This document shows positions 7,287-14,626 of a stretch of DNA of 40,979 nt, piece after piece. The stretch is from Candidatus Methylomirabilota bacterium (GTDB taxonomy: Bacteria > Methylomirabilota > Methylomirabilia > Methylomirabilales > 2-02-FULL-66-22). The DNA lies in contig JAPLLC010000113.1 of assembly GCA_026387775.1 (NCBI GenBank), forward strand, positions 1 to 40,979. The letters run 5' to 3'. A model generated the notes under the pieces. The model saw nothing but the letters and a program-made list of their open reading frames with translations, did no database searches and was not told where the DNA came from. Position numbers and translations under genes: made by a program. Positions within the stretch are counted from its first letter, which is position 1, and each line of letters starts with the position of its first letter.

Positions 7287-7655
7287 ATGACTGGTGGACG
7301 ATCACGCTCTCCGTACCTCTCAATTCTTCTCATCCTTCTCGTGCTGCTCGCGCCATTGGCCCTCAGCGTCCTGCCGGGCGTCGGGGCAGACCTGCTGGCC
7401 GACAAGCACGCGAAGGCCGGCGTGGATTGCGCCGGGTGTCACAAGAAGGTGCCCCCCGAGGGCCCTCCCAGTCCGACCGTGTGCTACGGATGCCACGGCG
7501 ACATATCGAAGGTCGCCGAGAGGACCCAGAAACTTCCGCACAATCCCCACGATTCCCATAGGCCCGACTTTGACTGCGACGCCTGCCACCATCTACATAA
7601 GCCGTCCGAGGACCGCTGTACACCGTGCCATCAGTTCGGCGTCAGAGTCCCATAG
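7287..7655 (+). CDS. Exported tetraheme cytochrome c (c3 / flavocytochrome-c heme-domain type)
   Basis: 122 residues with an N-terminal hydrophobic signal or anchor (residues 9-33) and four CxxCH heme sites: CAGCH (48-52), CYGCH (66-70), CDACH (97-101) and CTPCH (111-115). Spare histidines (His41, His85, His88, His91, His102) can supply bis-His ligation. Heme spacing and the segment NPHDSHRPDFDC resemble the small tetraheme domain of periplasmic flavocytochrome c fumarate reductases and related cytochromes. It should carry electrons in the periplasm between quinol-linked or extracellular partners. No flavoprotein or quinol dehydrogenase is adjacent, so the partner is unknown. The ATG at 7287 has GAGGGG about 8 bases upstream. 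Convergent with the MFS gene; a terminator hairpin lies between them. Confidence 0.9.
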   Translation: MTGGRSRSPYLSILLILLVLLAPLALSVLPGVGADLLADKHAKAGVDCAGCHKKVPPEGPPSPTVCYGCHGDISKVAERTQKLPHNPHDSHRPDFDCDACHHLHKPSEDRCTPCHQFGVRVP

Positions 7656-7686
7656 CCCTGCGTCGGCAGTTGAAGCGTGACCGCGG

Positions 7687-7719
7687 AAAAAGAGCGCCGG
7701 ATCTGGCATCCGGCGCTCT
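7687..7719 (-). terminator. Rho-independent terminator of the MFS gene
   Basis: A perfect 12-base-pair stem (7691-7702 with 7708-7719) closes a 5-base loop. On the minus strand it is followed by TTTTT (7691-7687), so it terminates transcripts coming from the MFS gene. On the plus strand it may also stop the cytochrome transcript, although the T-run there is poor. Confidence 0.85.
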
Positions 7720-7867
7720 CGGTGTTTCGCCAGGGCTGCATCATGGTCGTCGGAACGACGAGAGCCTCACCCGCCAGGAGGACCAGGCTCCACCAGTAAG
7801 GGTCCGGCCCGGCCCGGGGGATCGGCTTCCAGCGGCGGCGGGGAAGTCCTGGCCGGACTCTCCCCCG

Positions 7868-9244
7868 CTACCCACTCTCGCGCCTACCTCGCGGCAGGAG
7901 GAACACGAGCGGCACGGCGAGGAGTTGCAAGAGCCCCGCTGTGACGAAGGCATTGCGGAAGCCGGTGGCGGGGGTGGCGCTCACGCGGAGGATGATCGTG
8001 GTGAGGGAGATCCCGAGTGCCCCGCCGACGAAGCGGAACATCCCCCGAAGCCCGGTGATCGTGGCGACGTGCGACGGCATCAGGTCGATACAGGCGTTGT
8101 TCGAGGCCGGCGAGGCGATCCCCATGCCGAGGCCGAGCAGCAGGGCCTCGGCGGCCAGCAGCGCGGTGGCCTCGGCCTCGATTCCGAGGGCGCGCGCGAC
8201 TAGGAACTGGACATCCCCCAAGAGGAGGGTGCCGGCCGCGAGGGTGCCGACGCCCCAGAGCATCGGCGCCCGGTAGCCCCAGCGCGCCAGGCAGAAGCTC
8301 GTGATGGTCGAGGTGCAGATGACGCCGACCGACCGCGGGGTCAGGATCACGCCGCTGAGCAGGGTCGAGAGGTGGTGCACCGTGGTCGCGTAGAGCGGGA
8401 TGAAGGAGACGATGCCGAAGATCCCCGCCCCGAGGAGCAGGTTGTAGAGGTTCGCGGCGAAGAACGGCCGCGACTGGAGCAGCGCGAGGTCCAGGAGCGG
8501 ATTGGGTGCCGCGCGCTCGTGGCGAAAGAAGAGCGCGAGCCCCCCGAGGCTCAGGGCGAGGGAGAGCCCCGTGAGCGGCCAGGTCGCGGGCGCGAGGCTC
8601 TCCGCGAGGCGATTCAGGCTGACCATGAGGAAGAGGATGGCTCCACAGAAGAGCGCGGCGCCGGCGACATCAACCCGCGCCCGCATGGCCGTGGGAGGCG
8701 GGGCCTCGAGGAGGAGCAGGATCAGGAGGAGCAGCCCGAGGCCGATGGGTATGTTGATGTAGAAGAGGTAACGCCAGGAGTAGTGGGTGACGATCCAGCC
8801 CCCGAGGTTCGGCCCCACGATCCCGCCGATGGAGAAGATGCTCGAGAAGAGGCCGATGGCCCGCTCGCGACTCTCCGGGAGCTGGTCGCTCACAATGCCG
8901 ACGGCCGTCGGGAGGAAGCCGGCCGCGCCGAGCCCCTGGAGGAAGCGGCAGCCCACTAACGTGGCGATGTTCGGGGCCAGGCCGCAGGCCAGGGAGCTCA
9001 GCGTGAAGAGCAGGAGCGAGGCGAGATACAGCGGCTTGCGCCCGAAGGTGTCGCTGAGCCTCCCCATGAGCGGCATGACGCTCGCCACGGCGATCATGTA
9101 GACGGAAAGGGTCCACCCCGCCCAGACCACCGTGGTATCGAACTCGCGGATCAGGCTGGGGAGCGCGACCGCGACGGCGGTGCCGTCCATGGAGACCATG
9201 AACAGGCTGAGGCTGGCCGCCGCGAAGATGGGGTACGGGCGCAC
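7868..9244 (-). CDS. MFS drug-exporter-type transporter (DHA2/EmrB-QacA family)
   Basis: 458 residues, almost entirely hydrophobic helices with short loops. Start is GTG at 9244 with AAGGA 8 bases upstream. The first helix shows the MDGTAVAVALPSL pattern (residues 19-31), typical of DHA2 exporters where an acidic residue sits in TM1. Loop 2-3 has GRLSDTFGRKPLY (the MFS A motif), and TM5 has the antiporter motif GGIVGPNLGGW. Such proteins sit in the inner membrane and extrude hydrophobic compounds by proton antiport; substrate is not predictable. No TetR or MarR regulator and no membrane-fusion partner is adjacent, so it appears to be transcribed alone, ending at the hairpin at 7687-7719. Confidence 0.88.
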   Translation of the reverse strand: MRPYPIFAAASLSLFMVSMDGTAVAVALPSLIREFDTTVVWAGWTLSVYMIAVASVMPLMGRLSDTFGRKPLYLASLLLFTLSSLACGLAPNIATLVGCRFLQGLGAAGFLPTAVGIVSDQLPESRERAIGLFSSIFSIGGIVGPNLGGWIVTHYSWRYLFYINIPIGLGLLLLILLLLEAPPPTAMRARVDVAGAALFCGAILFLMVSLNRLAESLAPATWPLTGLSLALSLGGLALFFRHERAAPNPLLDLALLQSRPFFAANLYNLLLGAGIFGIVSFIPLYATTVHHLSTLLSGVILTPRSVGVICTSTITSFCLARWGYRAPMLWGVGTLAAGTLLLGDVQFLVARALGIEAEATALLAAEALLLGLGMGIASPASNNACIDLMPSHVATITGLRGMFRFVGGALGISLTTIILRVSATPATGFRNAFVTAGLLQLLAVPLVFLLPRGRRESG

Positions 9245-9382
9245 TAAGGAAATCCTTCCGCCTCACTGGCCCATCCCACGGCCTGCCGACGCTCGCGCCG
9301 CAGAGCAGCGGCGGGCTCGGACGGAGATTCGAGGCAATTTCACCCCCCTCGCCCTTCCGCGTGCAGCCCGCCAAGGGGAGTT

Positions 9383-9414
9383 GGGGTCGGGGTGACGTCG
9401 GTCACCCCGACCCC
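9383..9414 (-). terminator. Terminator-like hairpin downstream of the LivJ-type gene
   Basis: A perfect 14-base-pair stem (9383-9396 with 9401-9414) and a 4-base loop lie 65 bases past the stop codon of the binding-protein gene. There is no T-run on the minus strand, so it may be a processing or mRNA-stabilising hairpin rather than an intrinsic terminator. The rest of 9245-9478 shows nothing else. Confidence 0.5.
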
Positions 9415-9478
9415 CCGGCATACATCCGTGCCAGGACTCGGCGCCTAATGAGGCGGGCCGGTCCGGGCGTCGGGGCGC

Positions 9479-10621
9479 TTACTTCGCACCCAGATTGACG
9501 ATCTTCAGCAGCTTCGGCTGACCCTTCTCGATCTGGACGATGCTCACCTCACTCAGGCCGTCGCCGTTCGGCGTGAACGAGAAGGTACCCTGGACGCCCT
9601 CGTACCCCTGCGTGGCCAGGATGGCTTCCCGGATCTTGGCCCGATCTTCCCCTGCCTTCTGGATGGCGGCGGTCAGAATCTTCAGGCCGTCGTACGTCCA
9701 AATACTGATGTTGTCGTACTCCTCGTTGTACTCCTTCTTGTAGGCCTCGGCGAAGCGCCTGTTCACCTCGCTGCGTCCCGGCACGAAATCGACGACGGCC
9801 CAGATCCCCTCGGCGGCCTCCCTGGCGAGGTTGAGACTGTCTCTCGATGCCGCGCTGGGCGATCCCAGGAATTTGAAGGGCGAGCCAAGCTGGCGCATCT
9901 GGCGCTGGAGCAATGCCGTGGCTTCCTGGTGGCCGTAGAAGATCAGGATCTCCGCGCCGGCGCTCTTGAACGACAGAAGCTCCGCCGTGAAGTCCTTCGC
10001 CGCGGTGACGGACTTCTCCCGACGCACGATGGTCAACCCCGACGCCTTGGCAGCTTTTTCGACCAGATCGGCGCCGCCGGTGCCAAAGGCGTCCTGATCA
10101 TGCAGGAGTCCGATCTTGGTGAACTTCGTGTCTTCCTTGATGTACTTCACCATGGCCCCGGCGGCGACGCTGTCATCGGGCCGCACGCGGAACAGCCAGG
10201 GGTTGCCCTGGTTGGTCAGGGCGATGTTGGTGGCGCCGATAAACGTGGGGACGCCGAAGTTCTTGACGGCATCCGCCGCGGCAAAGACCTGGGTGCTGTA
10301 GAGGTAGCTAATCACGGCCAGCGCCTTGTCCTGCTCCACGGCCTTGTTCAGCGCCGCCAGCGCGCCGGGGTTCGTGGACTGGTTGTCCACGATCCGGAGG
10401 TCGATCTTCTTCCCGTTCACCCCGCCGGCGGCATTGATCTCCTTGACGGCCAGTTTGGCCGCCTTGACCTGGAAGGATCCCGAGGCCGCGTGTTGCCCGG
10501 TGATGGGGGGCGTGAATCCGATCCGGATCTCTTCGCCCGCCATCGCAACACCACTCCCAACCACTGCCAGGACCATGATAGATAACAGACTTGCCGCAAA
10601 GATACGGTGCAAGCTCTTCAT
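9479..10621 (-). CDS. Periplasmic binding protein, LivJ / Peripla_BP_6 type
   Basis: 380 residues with a Sec signal peptide (MKSLHRIFAASLLSIMVLAV, cut after the AMA near residue 28). The mature start EEIRIGFTPPITG and the segments AVKEINAAGGVNGKKIDL, NQSTNPGALAALNKAVEQDK, FRVRPDDSVAAGAMVKY and LLHDQDAFGTGGADLVEKAA are hallmarks of type-I branched-chain-amino-acid/amide-binding proteins. It would capture a small organic solute for an ABC importer, but no permease or ATPase genes accompany it, so it must use a remote transporter or serve another purpose. It follows an unrecognised secreted protein gene by 190 bases. It resembles the two Tat-exported binding proteins of this window only in general fold. 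Confidence 0.9.
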   Translation of the reverse strand: MKSLHRIFAASLLSIMVLAVVGSGVAMAGEEIRIGFTPPITGQHAASGSFQVKAAKLAVKEINAAGGVNGKKIDLRIVDNQSTNPGALAALNKAVEQDKALAVISYLYSTQVFAAADAVKNFGVPTFIGATNIALTNQGNPWLFRVRPDDSVAAGAMVKYIKEDTKFTKIGLLHDQDAFGTGGADLVEKAAKASGLTIVRREKSVTAAKDFTAELLSFKSAGAEILIFYGHQEATALLQRQMRQLGSPFKFLGSPSAASRDSLNLAREAAEGIWAVVDFVPGRSEVNRRFAEAYKKEYNEEYDNISIWTYDGLKILTAAIQKAGEDRAKIREAILATQGYEGVQGTFSFTPNGDGLSEVSIVQIEKGQPKLLKIVNLGAK

Positions 10622-10811
10622 ACCTTCCCCCTATTCCTCTATGGTCTATTCTAGCTCCCGTCGAAATTGACCGATGCCGGCATCTTCGTTTCTGCCATGG
10701 CGGCTAGTTCTTGCGACTTGTTTGGCTGGGTCAGGTAATCCCCTCCGCTGACCAGCCCCCTCCAAGATCAGGATCATTCTTGGGGAAGTTGGTCGGTTCA
10801 CCCATCAGCTC

Positions 10812-11687
10812 CTATTCCGTGTAAGGGGGTTCCCCTTTCACGGATTTTGCCAATTCCAAGGCCTTCGTTACTTGATCCCGGGTCCCTCTGAAAACAAGCC
10901 ATGAGCCCCCTTCCGCACCGGCGACCCCCCCTGCATTGGCCTGGAAGGCAGTTGCTCCCGTCAGTATTTTAATGGCCTCCAACTCCGTGACGATCTCGCC
11001 CGTGAGGAGCCACATCGAAGGAATAACGTTCAGCGACTCCACCGGCTCACGCATCTTCAAGGTCAGATCCACGAGATCCCCTGCAACCTGCTTTTCCAGG
11101 CCGACGGGAATGACGAGGTGAACCTTGCGGGCCACGATGAAGGGCATGGTGATCCCTGTCGTTCCCCCATCTGGACCCTGCACAAAACCCAAGTGGGGAC
11201 CGACCATAATATTGCCTGCCGCTAACTTGTTCTTGTAGTCCAGGGCATGCGCCCCCTTCATGACCACGTCGCCTGGCTTCAACTTCTTTACGGCCTCGGG
11301 AAGCGGAATATCGAGTAGCTTGCCTTTCTCCAGAACCACGTTGTTAATGGACTTCCCCTTGGGGAGTAGCTCGGGCTGCTTCGGCATAAGTCTTCCCGTC
11401 ACATATTCCGCAGGCACGATCTTCTGCCCCGTGATCTCCTCGGCCGCGTAGCGAGTGGTTGTCCCCTTTATGATAATGATCGTACCGTTTTCAAGGGCAT
11501 TCTTGACGATCGGCATCTGGGCCACAGCCTTGCCGATCAACCGCTTGGACTCGGCCACAGTCAGATTCACTCCGGCCTGGACGATCTTCTCCGGCTCCGC
11601 CGCAAGGGCCAGTCCCACGAAGAGGAGCTCCACGCCGAGCATTGCGAGAAAGACAAGGGAACACCTTCTTACATCACCTCGCGCCAT
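10812..11687 (-). CDS. Secreted protein of unknown function
   Basis: 291 residues with a clear signal peptide (basic start, then LVFLAMLGVELLFVGLALAAE; cleavage near residue 30) and a good ribosome site (AAAGGAGG). The mature part is alpha/beta-like and soluble, with glycine-rich stretches such as GPHLGFVQGPDGGTTG and NAGGVAGAEGGSW, and a conserved-looking KLKPGDVVMKGAHALDY. I do not recognise a family. An arrangement of beta-alpha units ending in LVFRGTRDQVTKALELAKSV resembles a ferredoxin-like or RRM-sized half-domain, but that is only an impression. It lies between the orphan binding protein and a decayed amidohydrolase, downstream of a GntR regulator, so it may belong to a partly lost catabolic operon. 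Confidence 0.75.
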   Translation of the reverse strand: MARGDVRRCSLVFLAMLGVELLFVGLALAAEPEKIVQAGVNLTVAESKRLIGKAVAQMPIVKNALENGTIIIIKGTTTRYAAEEITGQKIVPAEYVTGRLMPKQPELLPKGKSINNVVLEKGKLLDIPLPEAVKKLKPGDVVMKGAHALDYKNKLAAGNIMVGPHLGFVQGPDGGTTGITMPFIVARKVHLVIPVGLEKQVAGDLVDLTLKMREPVESLNVIPSMWLLTGEIVTELEAIKILTGATAFQANAGGVAGAEGGSWLVFRGTRDQVTKALELAKSVKGEPPYTE

Positions 11688-11890
11688 GATTCCCTACCTC
11701 CTTTCAGGTTTACAGGCCTACGGTCAGTGAGTGCGTTGCCTCTTATTCACAAGTTGCCGAGCCTGCCCGGGGGATCTCGGCCGCGCATGAGAGCTTTTCG
11801 ATATTTCTGCATTGCTTCGCCTCGCGGCGCGCTTGCCCCCCCGAGGATCGCCTGAGAACTGCTGGAGCTGCCGCCCATCGGAGCCGTGTG

Positions 11891-12370
11891 CTAGAGCCGG
11901 TGGCCGAGTCGTCGCTCGAGACACAACTCACTGCGATAGGCGCGGCCCCGGCGAATCACGGCGACCGGCTCGACCTTCTGCGTGCCCCGAAGTCGCTGCC
12001 GGGCGCTGTCTTCAAATTCGAAGTCTCCCTCTGGGAGGCGGAAGACCGAGAGGTCGGCCAGGACGCCGAGCTGATCAGCGAGGCCGAGCACACGCGCCGG
12101 AACGGTGGTTGTCTTCATCAGGATGTCATCCAGGCCGAGGCCCAGTAGCAGGAACTTGGACATCGTCGTCGGCAGATCGAAGACCGTCCCGTTCACGCTG
12201 TAGTAGTGCAAATCGCTGCTGATCGTCCCTCGGCGTCAACCCCGCCGCGAGCGCCCTGCGGGCGACCTCGAAACTGAAGCTCCCGACCCCCATGCCCGAC
12301 ATCGAAGATCACGCCTCGGCCCATCGCCTCCTTGACCTCCGGCAGAACCTCGCCGCTGTCGTCCAGGTCG
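11891..12370 (-). pseudogene. Amidohydrolase/deacetylase-family remnant, C-terminal part with frameshifts
   Basis: Reading the minus strand from 12370, three frames in turn give one continuous family sequence: DLDDSGEVLPEVKEAMGRGVIFDVGHG, then GSFSFEVARRALAAGLTP in a second frame, then ISSDLHYYSVNGTVFDLPTTMSKFLLLGLGLDD in a third, ending in LADLSVFRLPEGDFEFEDSARQRLRGTQKV. This is the C-terminal third of metallo-dependent amidohydrolases of the D-aminoacylase/deacetylase type (the D-G-H and S-S-D-H/L-H region). At least two frameshifts separate the pieces and the N-terminal two-thirds is missing, so the gene is dead. The 203 bases between it and the secreted-protein gene contain nothing recognisable. 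Confidence 0.8.
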
Positions 12371-12505
12371 GGCGACCGTCATTCCGAGCGCGACTGTATT
12401 CCGAACCCGCGTCGCCTCCATCGCGGCTCTCCGATCTTCCGATCCGGCATCACTCCTCTTGGCTGGACTTGTTCGATCGGAGGAGCGACTGTCGAGGTGA
12501 ACGGC

Positions 12506-13225
12506 TCACCCCCCCGTCCCCGCCGACGTCTGCTGTAATCGCCGCCCGGCCTTCTCAAGATGGTCGTTCATCGCCGCCCGAGCTCCGGCTGAGTCGTGCG
12601 CCGCGATGGCCTCGTATATGGGGACATGCTCGTCAATCGAGGAGGGCCTCCCCTCGACTTCTTCGATGCTCTTGAACATCCACTTCCGAATGATGTGCTG
12701 TAGCGTCTCCAGGAGATCGAACAGGACCTCGTTGTGTGCTCCACGCGCGACTGCGAGATGAAAATGGATGTCCGATTCCGTGTAGCGTTCCACGTCTGCC
12801 CGGTGCGCGCGCATCTCGGCCAGGCGGTCCTTTATCGACACCACCTCTTCCGGGCTGGCCCGCTCTGCTGCCAGCCTGGCTAACTCCACCTCCAATAGCC
12901 GCCGCGCCTCAATCAACTCCGACGTGCTGCGACCATCCCGCAAGAAGCCGAGGGAGAGCGGCTTCGCCAAGAGTGAGAGATTGCCATTCCCGACGAACAT
13001 TCCTGCGCCGGCGACGATGCGCACTATTCCGATCGCCTTGAGTATCTTAATTGCTTCCCGGATCGAGGAGCGTCCGACGCCAAACCTTGCAACGAGCTCC
13101 CGTTCTGTGGGGAGCCTGTCGCCCGGCTTCATGGCTAACTCCGTGATTAGGCTGATGATTCTCTTGACGATTTCTTCGGTGAGGTTCGCGCGAGGGATGA
13201 GGGAGTAGTGCTGAGATTCAGCCAT
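12506..13225 (-). CDS. GntR-family transcriptional regulator (FadR/FCD subfamily)
   Basis: 239 residues. An N-terminal winged helix covers residues 12-75 (LTEEIVKRIISLITELAMKPGDRLPTERELVARFGVGRSSIREAIKIL), followed by an FCD ligand-binding domain (about 90-225) with the metal-site residues expected in this group (Asp and His positions in ESDIHFHLAVARGAHN and later histidines). These proteins repress catabolic or transport genes until an organic acid binds. All downstream minus-strand genes (amidohydrolase remnant, secreted protein, LivJ-type protein) could have been its regulon. A TCATCAGACAAC-like motif lies just upstream and may be its operator. Confidence 0.9.
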   Translation of the reverse strand: MAESQHYSLIPRANLTEEIVKRIISLITELAMKPGDRLPTERELVARFGVGRSSIREAIKILKAIGIVRIVAGAGMFVGNGNLSLLAKPLSLGFLRDGRSTSELIEARRLLEVELARLAAERASPEEVVSIKDRLAEMRAHRADVERYTESDIHFHLAVARGAHNEVLFDLLETLQHIIRKWMFKSIEEVEGRPSSIDEHVPIYEAIAAHDSAGARAAMNDHLEKAGRRLQQTSAGTGG

Positions 13226-13248
13226 GGCTTCCGCTCACCCGAGAAGGT

Positions 13249-13264
13249 AATTCATCAGACAACA
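13249..13264. promoter_or_regulatory. Possible GntR/FCD operator
   Basis: The motif ATTCATCAGACAAC, followed by a related ATAGCAGACAG, lies 25-50 bases upstream of the GntR start codon. Sites of the type (A)TCATC-AGACAA(C) occur upstream of several FCD regulators. Autoregulation is inferred only. Confidence 0.3.
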
Positions 13265-13347
13265 GATAGCAGACAGTTAGCGAGAATGTATGTCCGCGCC
13301 TCCTGGTTGTCAAGGGACCCAAGTGAGAATTTGAAGATGCTCAGAGA

Positions 13348-13580
13348 AAATGTCCTCCCTTAACTGTTCTGGCATTCTGTCCCCTCTCACCGAGAGGAGG
13401 ACAGATGACTCTGACCCCAGAAGAAGGACGCAAGCTGCACGTGCTCACCCTCCTGGAAGGGAAGCGGATCTCACTGAGCCAGGCCGCCGAAGCCCTGGGG
13501 GTGACGCCCCGGCAAGTCCGACGGCTCCGGGTGGGGCTGCGTCGGGAAGGGCCGGCGGGCGTGGGCGCGCAGGAGAAAAT
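13348..13580 (+). mobile_element. Transposase N-terminal remnant (ISNCY-like helix-turn-helix)
   Basis: An ATG at 13405, with GAGAGGAGGACAG immediately upstream, opens a frame MTLTPEEGRKLHVLTLLEG, followed by a helix-turn-helix ISLSQAAEALGVTPRQVRRL and RVGLRREGPAGV. This is the usual start of ISNCY-type transposases (an HTH of the psq/Homeodomain-like class before a DDE domain). The DDE domain is absent; after residue 53 the frame enters unrelated DNA. The string GAGAAAATG occurs at both ends (13349 and 13572), suggesting the scar of an internal deletion. Only a fossil remains, and it interrupts a glycosyltransferase gene start on the other strand. Confidence 0.65.
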
Positions 13581-13596
13581 GCGCCAGTCTCCCCAG

Positions 13597-13715
13597 CCCC
13601 GCAGAAGCCAGACCGCCTCGGCATGCGCCGCCAGCCCGACACACGAGTGCCACGTCTGGATCGCGGGCGGGGTCGCCGAGGGATAGGCCTCGGGATCGAC
13701 ATACGCAATACGCAT
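13597..13715 (-). pseudogene. Beheaded glycosyltransferase fragment (N-terminus only)
   Basis: From ATG 13715 (ribosome site TGGAG, 4 bases upstream) the minus strand reads MRIAYVDPEAYPSATPPAIQ, then TWHSCVGLAAHAEAVWLLRG. This is the first beta-alpha unit of a GT-B glycosyltransferase, as in family 4 enzymes. After about 40 codons the sequence turns into the transposase remnant. The rest of the gene is not in the window, so the insertion probably removed it. Confidence 0.5.
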
Positions 13716-13740
13716 AGGGCTCCAAACGCAGCGCGGACGG

Positions 13741-13800
13741 TGCGCCGCTGGGGATTCGAACCCGCGTCTCCGTCCCCGAGCGAGATCCTGCTACCTGTAC
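13741..13800 (-). other. tRNA/tmRNA-like T-arm fragment, not a complete tRNA
   Basis: On the minus strand GACGCGGGTTCGAATCCC, followed by CAGCGGCGCACC, has the look of a T-arm and acceptor 3' end. However, only GGG/CCC pairs cleanly next to the loop, the acceptor partner and anticodon arm cannot be found upstream, and no tmRNA 5' half is present within 400 bases. It may be a 3' fragment left by an integration event, next to the transposase fossil. Confidence 0.3.
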
Positions 13801-13812
13801 GAAATCGCCCAT

Positions 13813-13851
13813 AAACAACCGTTTCCCTCGAAAGCAACTGGATGGTTGTTT
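13813..13851. terminator. Hairpin with T-rich arm
   Basis: AAACAACC (13813-13820) pairs with GGTTGTTT (13844-13851), with an inner TTTC/GAAA pairing. It lies 160 bases beyond the stop of the selenoprotein gene, in a T-rich context on both strands, so it could end that transcript. The 13852-14011 stretch has no other feature. Confidence 0.35.
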
Positions 13852-14011
13852 TCGCCCTGAGACTTGCTATGAAGGACCGGTGGTCGATATGAGATCGGCT
13901 ACTGGAGCTTGAGTGGGGCGAGAAATCGGAAGGCACGGCATGCACCGCGTACCGGTCGGCCTACACCCCGGCTGCGTTGCGCTGACGAAGACGCCCTCGA
14001 TTCGTCGTTCC

Positions 14012-14512
14012 TTAAGCATTCCCTTGCAGCCGCAGGATGATGTCGGCGGCGATCCGGGCGGCGCTCCGGCAAACCGTAGGGCATCCATCGGGACCGTGTC
14101 CACCCGCCGCGTGGAAAGCTTTCAAATCCGCCGGATCGTACAGATGGTATGTCCGGCCGAACTTGATCTTGTGGATCTCGGCGCAGAGCGTGTCTCCGAC
14201 TTCCTCCTTGAAGCGGAGGTACATCTCCGTGCCCGGAACCCGTGCCTTCCGGAGTTGCTCGACATCTTCCAGCCGCTCGCGCCCCACCTCGCTGCCGATG
14301 GCCATCAGGCCCCCCGTCAGCGCGCCGCAGGTCTCACCCCGGCCGACCACGCCTCCGGAGAGGCATGTCCCTGCTTTGAATACACCCTGGTCGATCCCGC
14401 CCAGCTTGGCTTGCAGAGCTGCAAGCACGGCCTGCGTTCACCCGAGGTACGTCGCCTCGTTGTGGGCGGCCAGCTCCCCCACCTCGCTCAAAAGTTCCTC
14501 GCGCGTCGTCAT
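14012..14512 (-). CDS. C_GCAxxG_C_C family selenoprotein (in-frame UGA = Sec25)
   Basis: Read through an in-frame TGA at 14440-14438, the gene encodes 166 residues: MTTREELL, then HNEATYLG-Sec25-TQAVLAALQ, Cys50, the family signature GRGETCGALTGGLMAIG (57-73, Cys62), Cys110, and GPDGCPTVC (Cys144, Cys148). In relatives the residue at position 25 is the first conserved cysteine of the C_GCAxxG_C_C family, a group known to include selenoproteins. Both halves are homologous to one family and there is no other frame change. A hairpin at 14426-14409 has the same distance from UGA, nearly the same apical stem and a closely similar loop to the E. coli fdhF SECIS. ATG 14512 is chosen (AGGAGG 7 bases upstream); ATG 14518 is too close. 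Function is probably redox. It lies about 115 bases downstream of an EamA transporter gene. Confidence 0.85.
14409..14440 (-). promoter_or_regulatory. UGA-Sec codon with bacterial SECIS element
   Basis: The TGA codon is at 14440-14438. After 18 bases comes a GCTC tetraloop (14419-14416), closed by a perfect 7-base-pair stem (GCTTGCA 14426-14420 with TGCAAGC 14415-14409). In fdhF mRNA the GGUC loop also begins 18 bases after UGA and is closed by a UGCA-type stem. SelB should recognise such an element. The loop differs from fdhF in one base (GCUC versus GGUC). Confidence 0.8.
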
Positions 14513-14626
14513 CTTCATGCCTCCTCTTCCCGATTCCCGTCGAACCCCACGCCCCCACACGGTGGCGCCAGGGACAGCGGAACGTACGTCAGGCCCGTTT
14601 GAGAAGTCAAGGGGAAACCCCCTCAC

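Noticed and set aside
9132..9395. Short plus-strand frame covering the MFS gene start
   Set aside because: Antisense to the MFS N-terminus, no ribosome site, and no recognisable motif.
11888..12222. Plus-strand frames over the amidohydrolase remnant
   Set aside because: The minus strand in three successive frames gives a recognisable amidohydrolase C-terminus, so the plus-strand frames are shadows of a pseudogene.
13471..13818. Minus-strand frame containing ETRVRIPSGAP
   Set aside because: That peptide pattern is a known artefact of translating a tRNA T-arm; the underlying DNA is better explained as a tRNA-like fragment plus a glycosyltransferase start in another frame.
13741..13870. Complete tRNA or tmRNA gene
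   Set aside because: Only a T-loop-like motif fits. The T stem has two mismatches, and no anticodon arm, acceptor partner or tmRNA tag frame could be found.
14438..14626. Separate 62-codon gene upstream of a separate 138-codon gene at 14012-14428
   Set aside because: The two are the halves of one selenoprotein: homologous to one family across an in-frame TGA, with a SECIS hairpin directly downstream.
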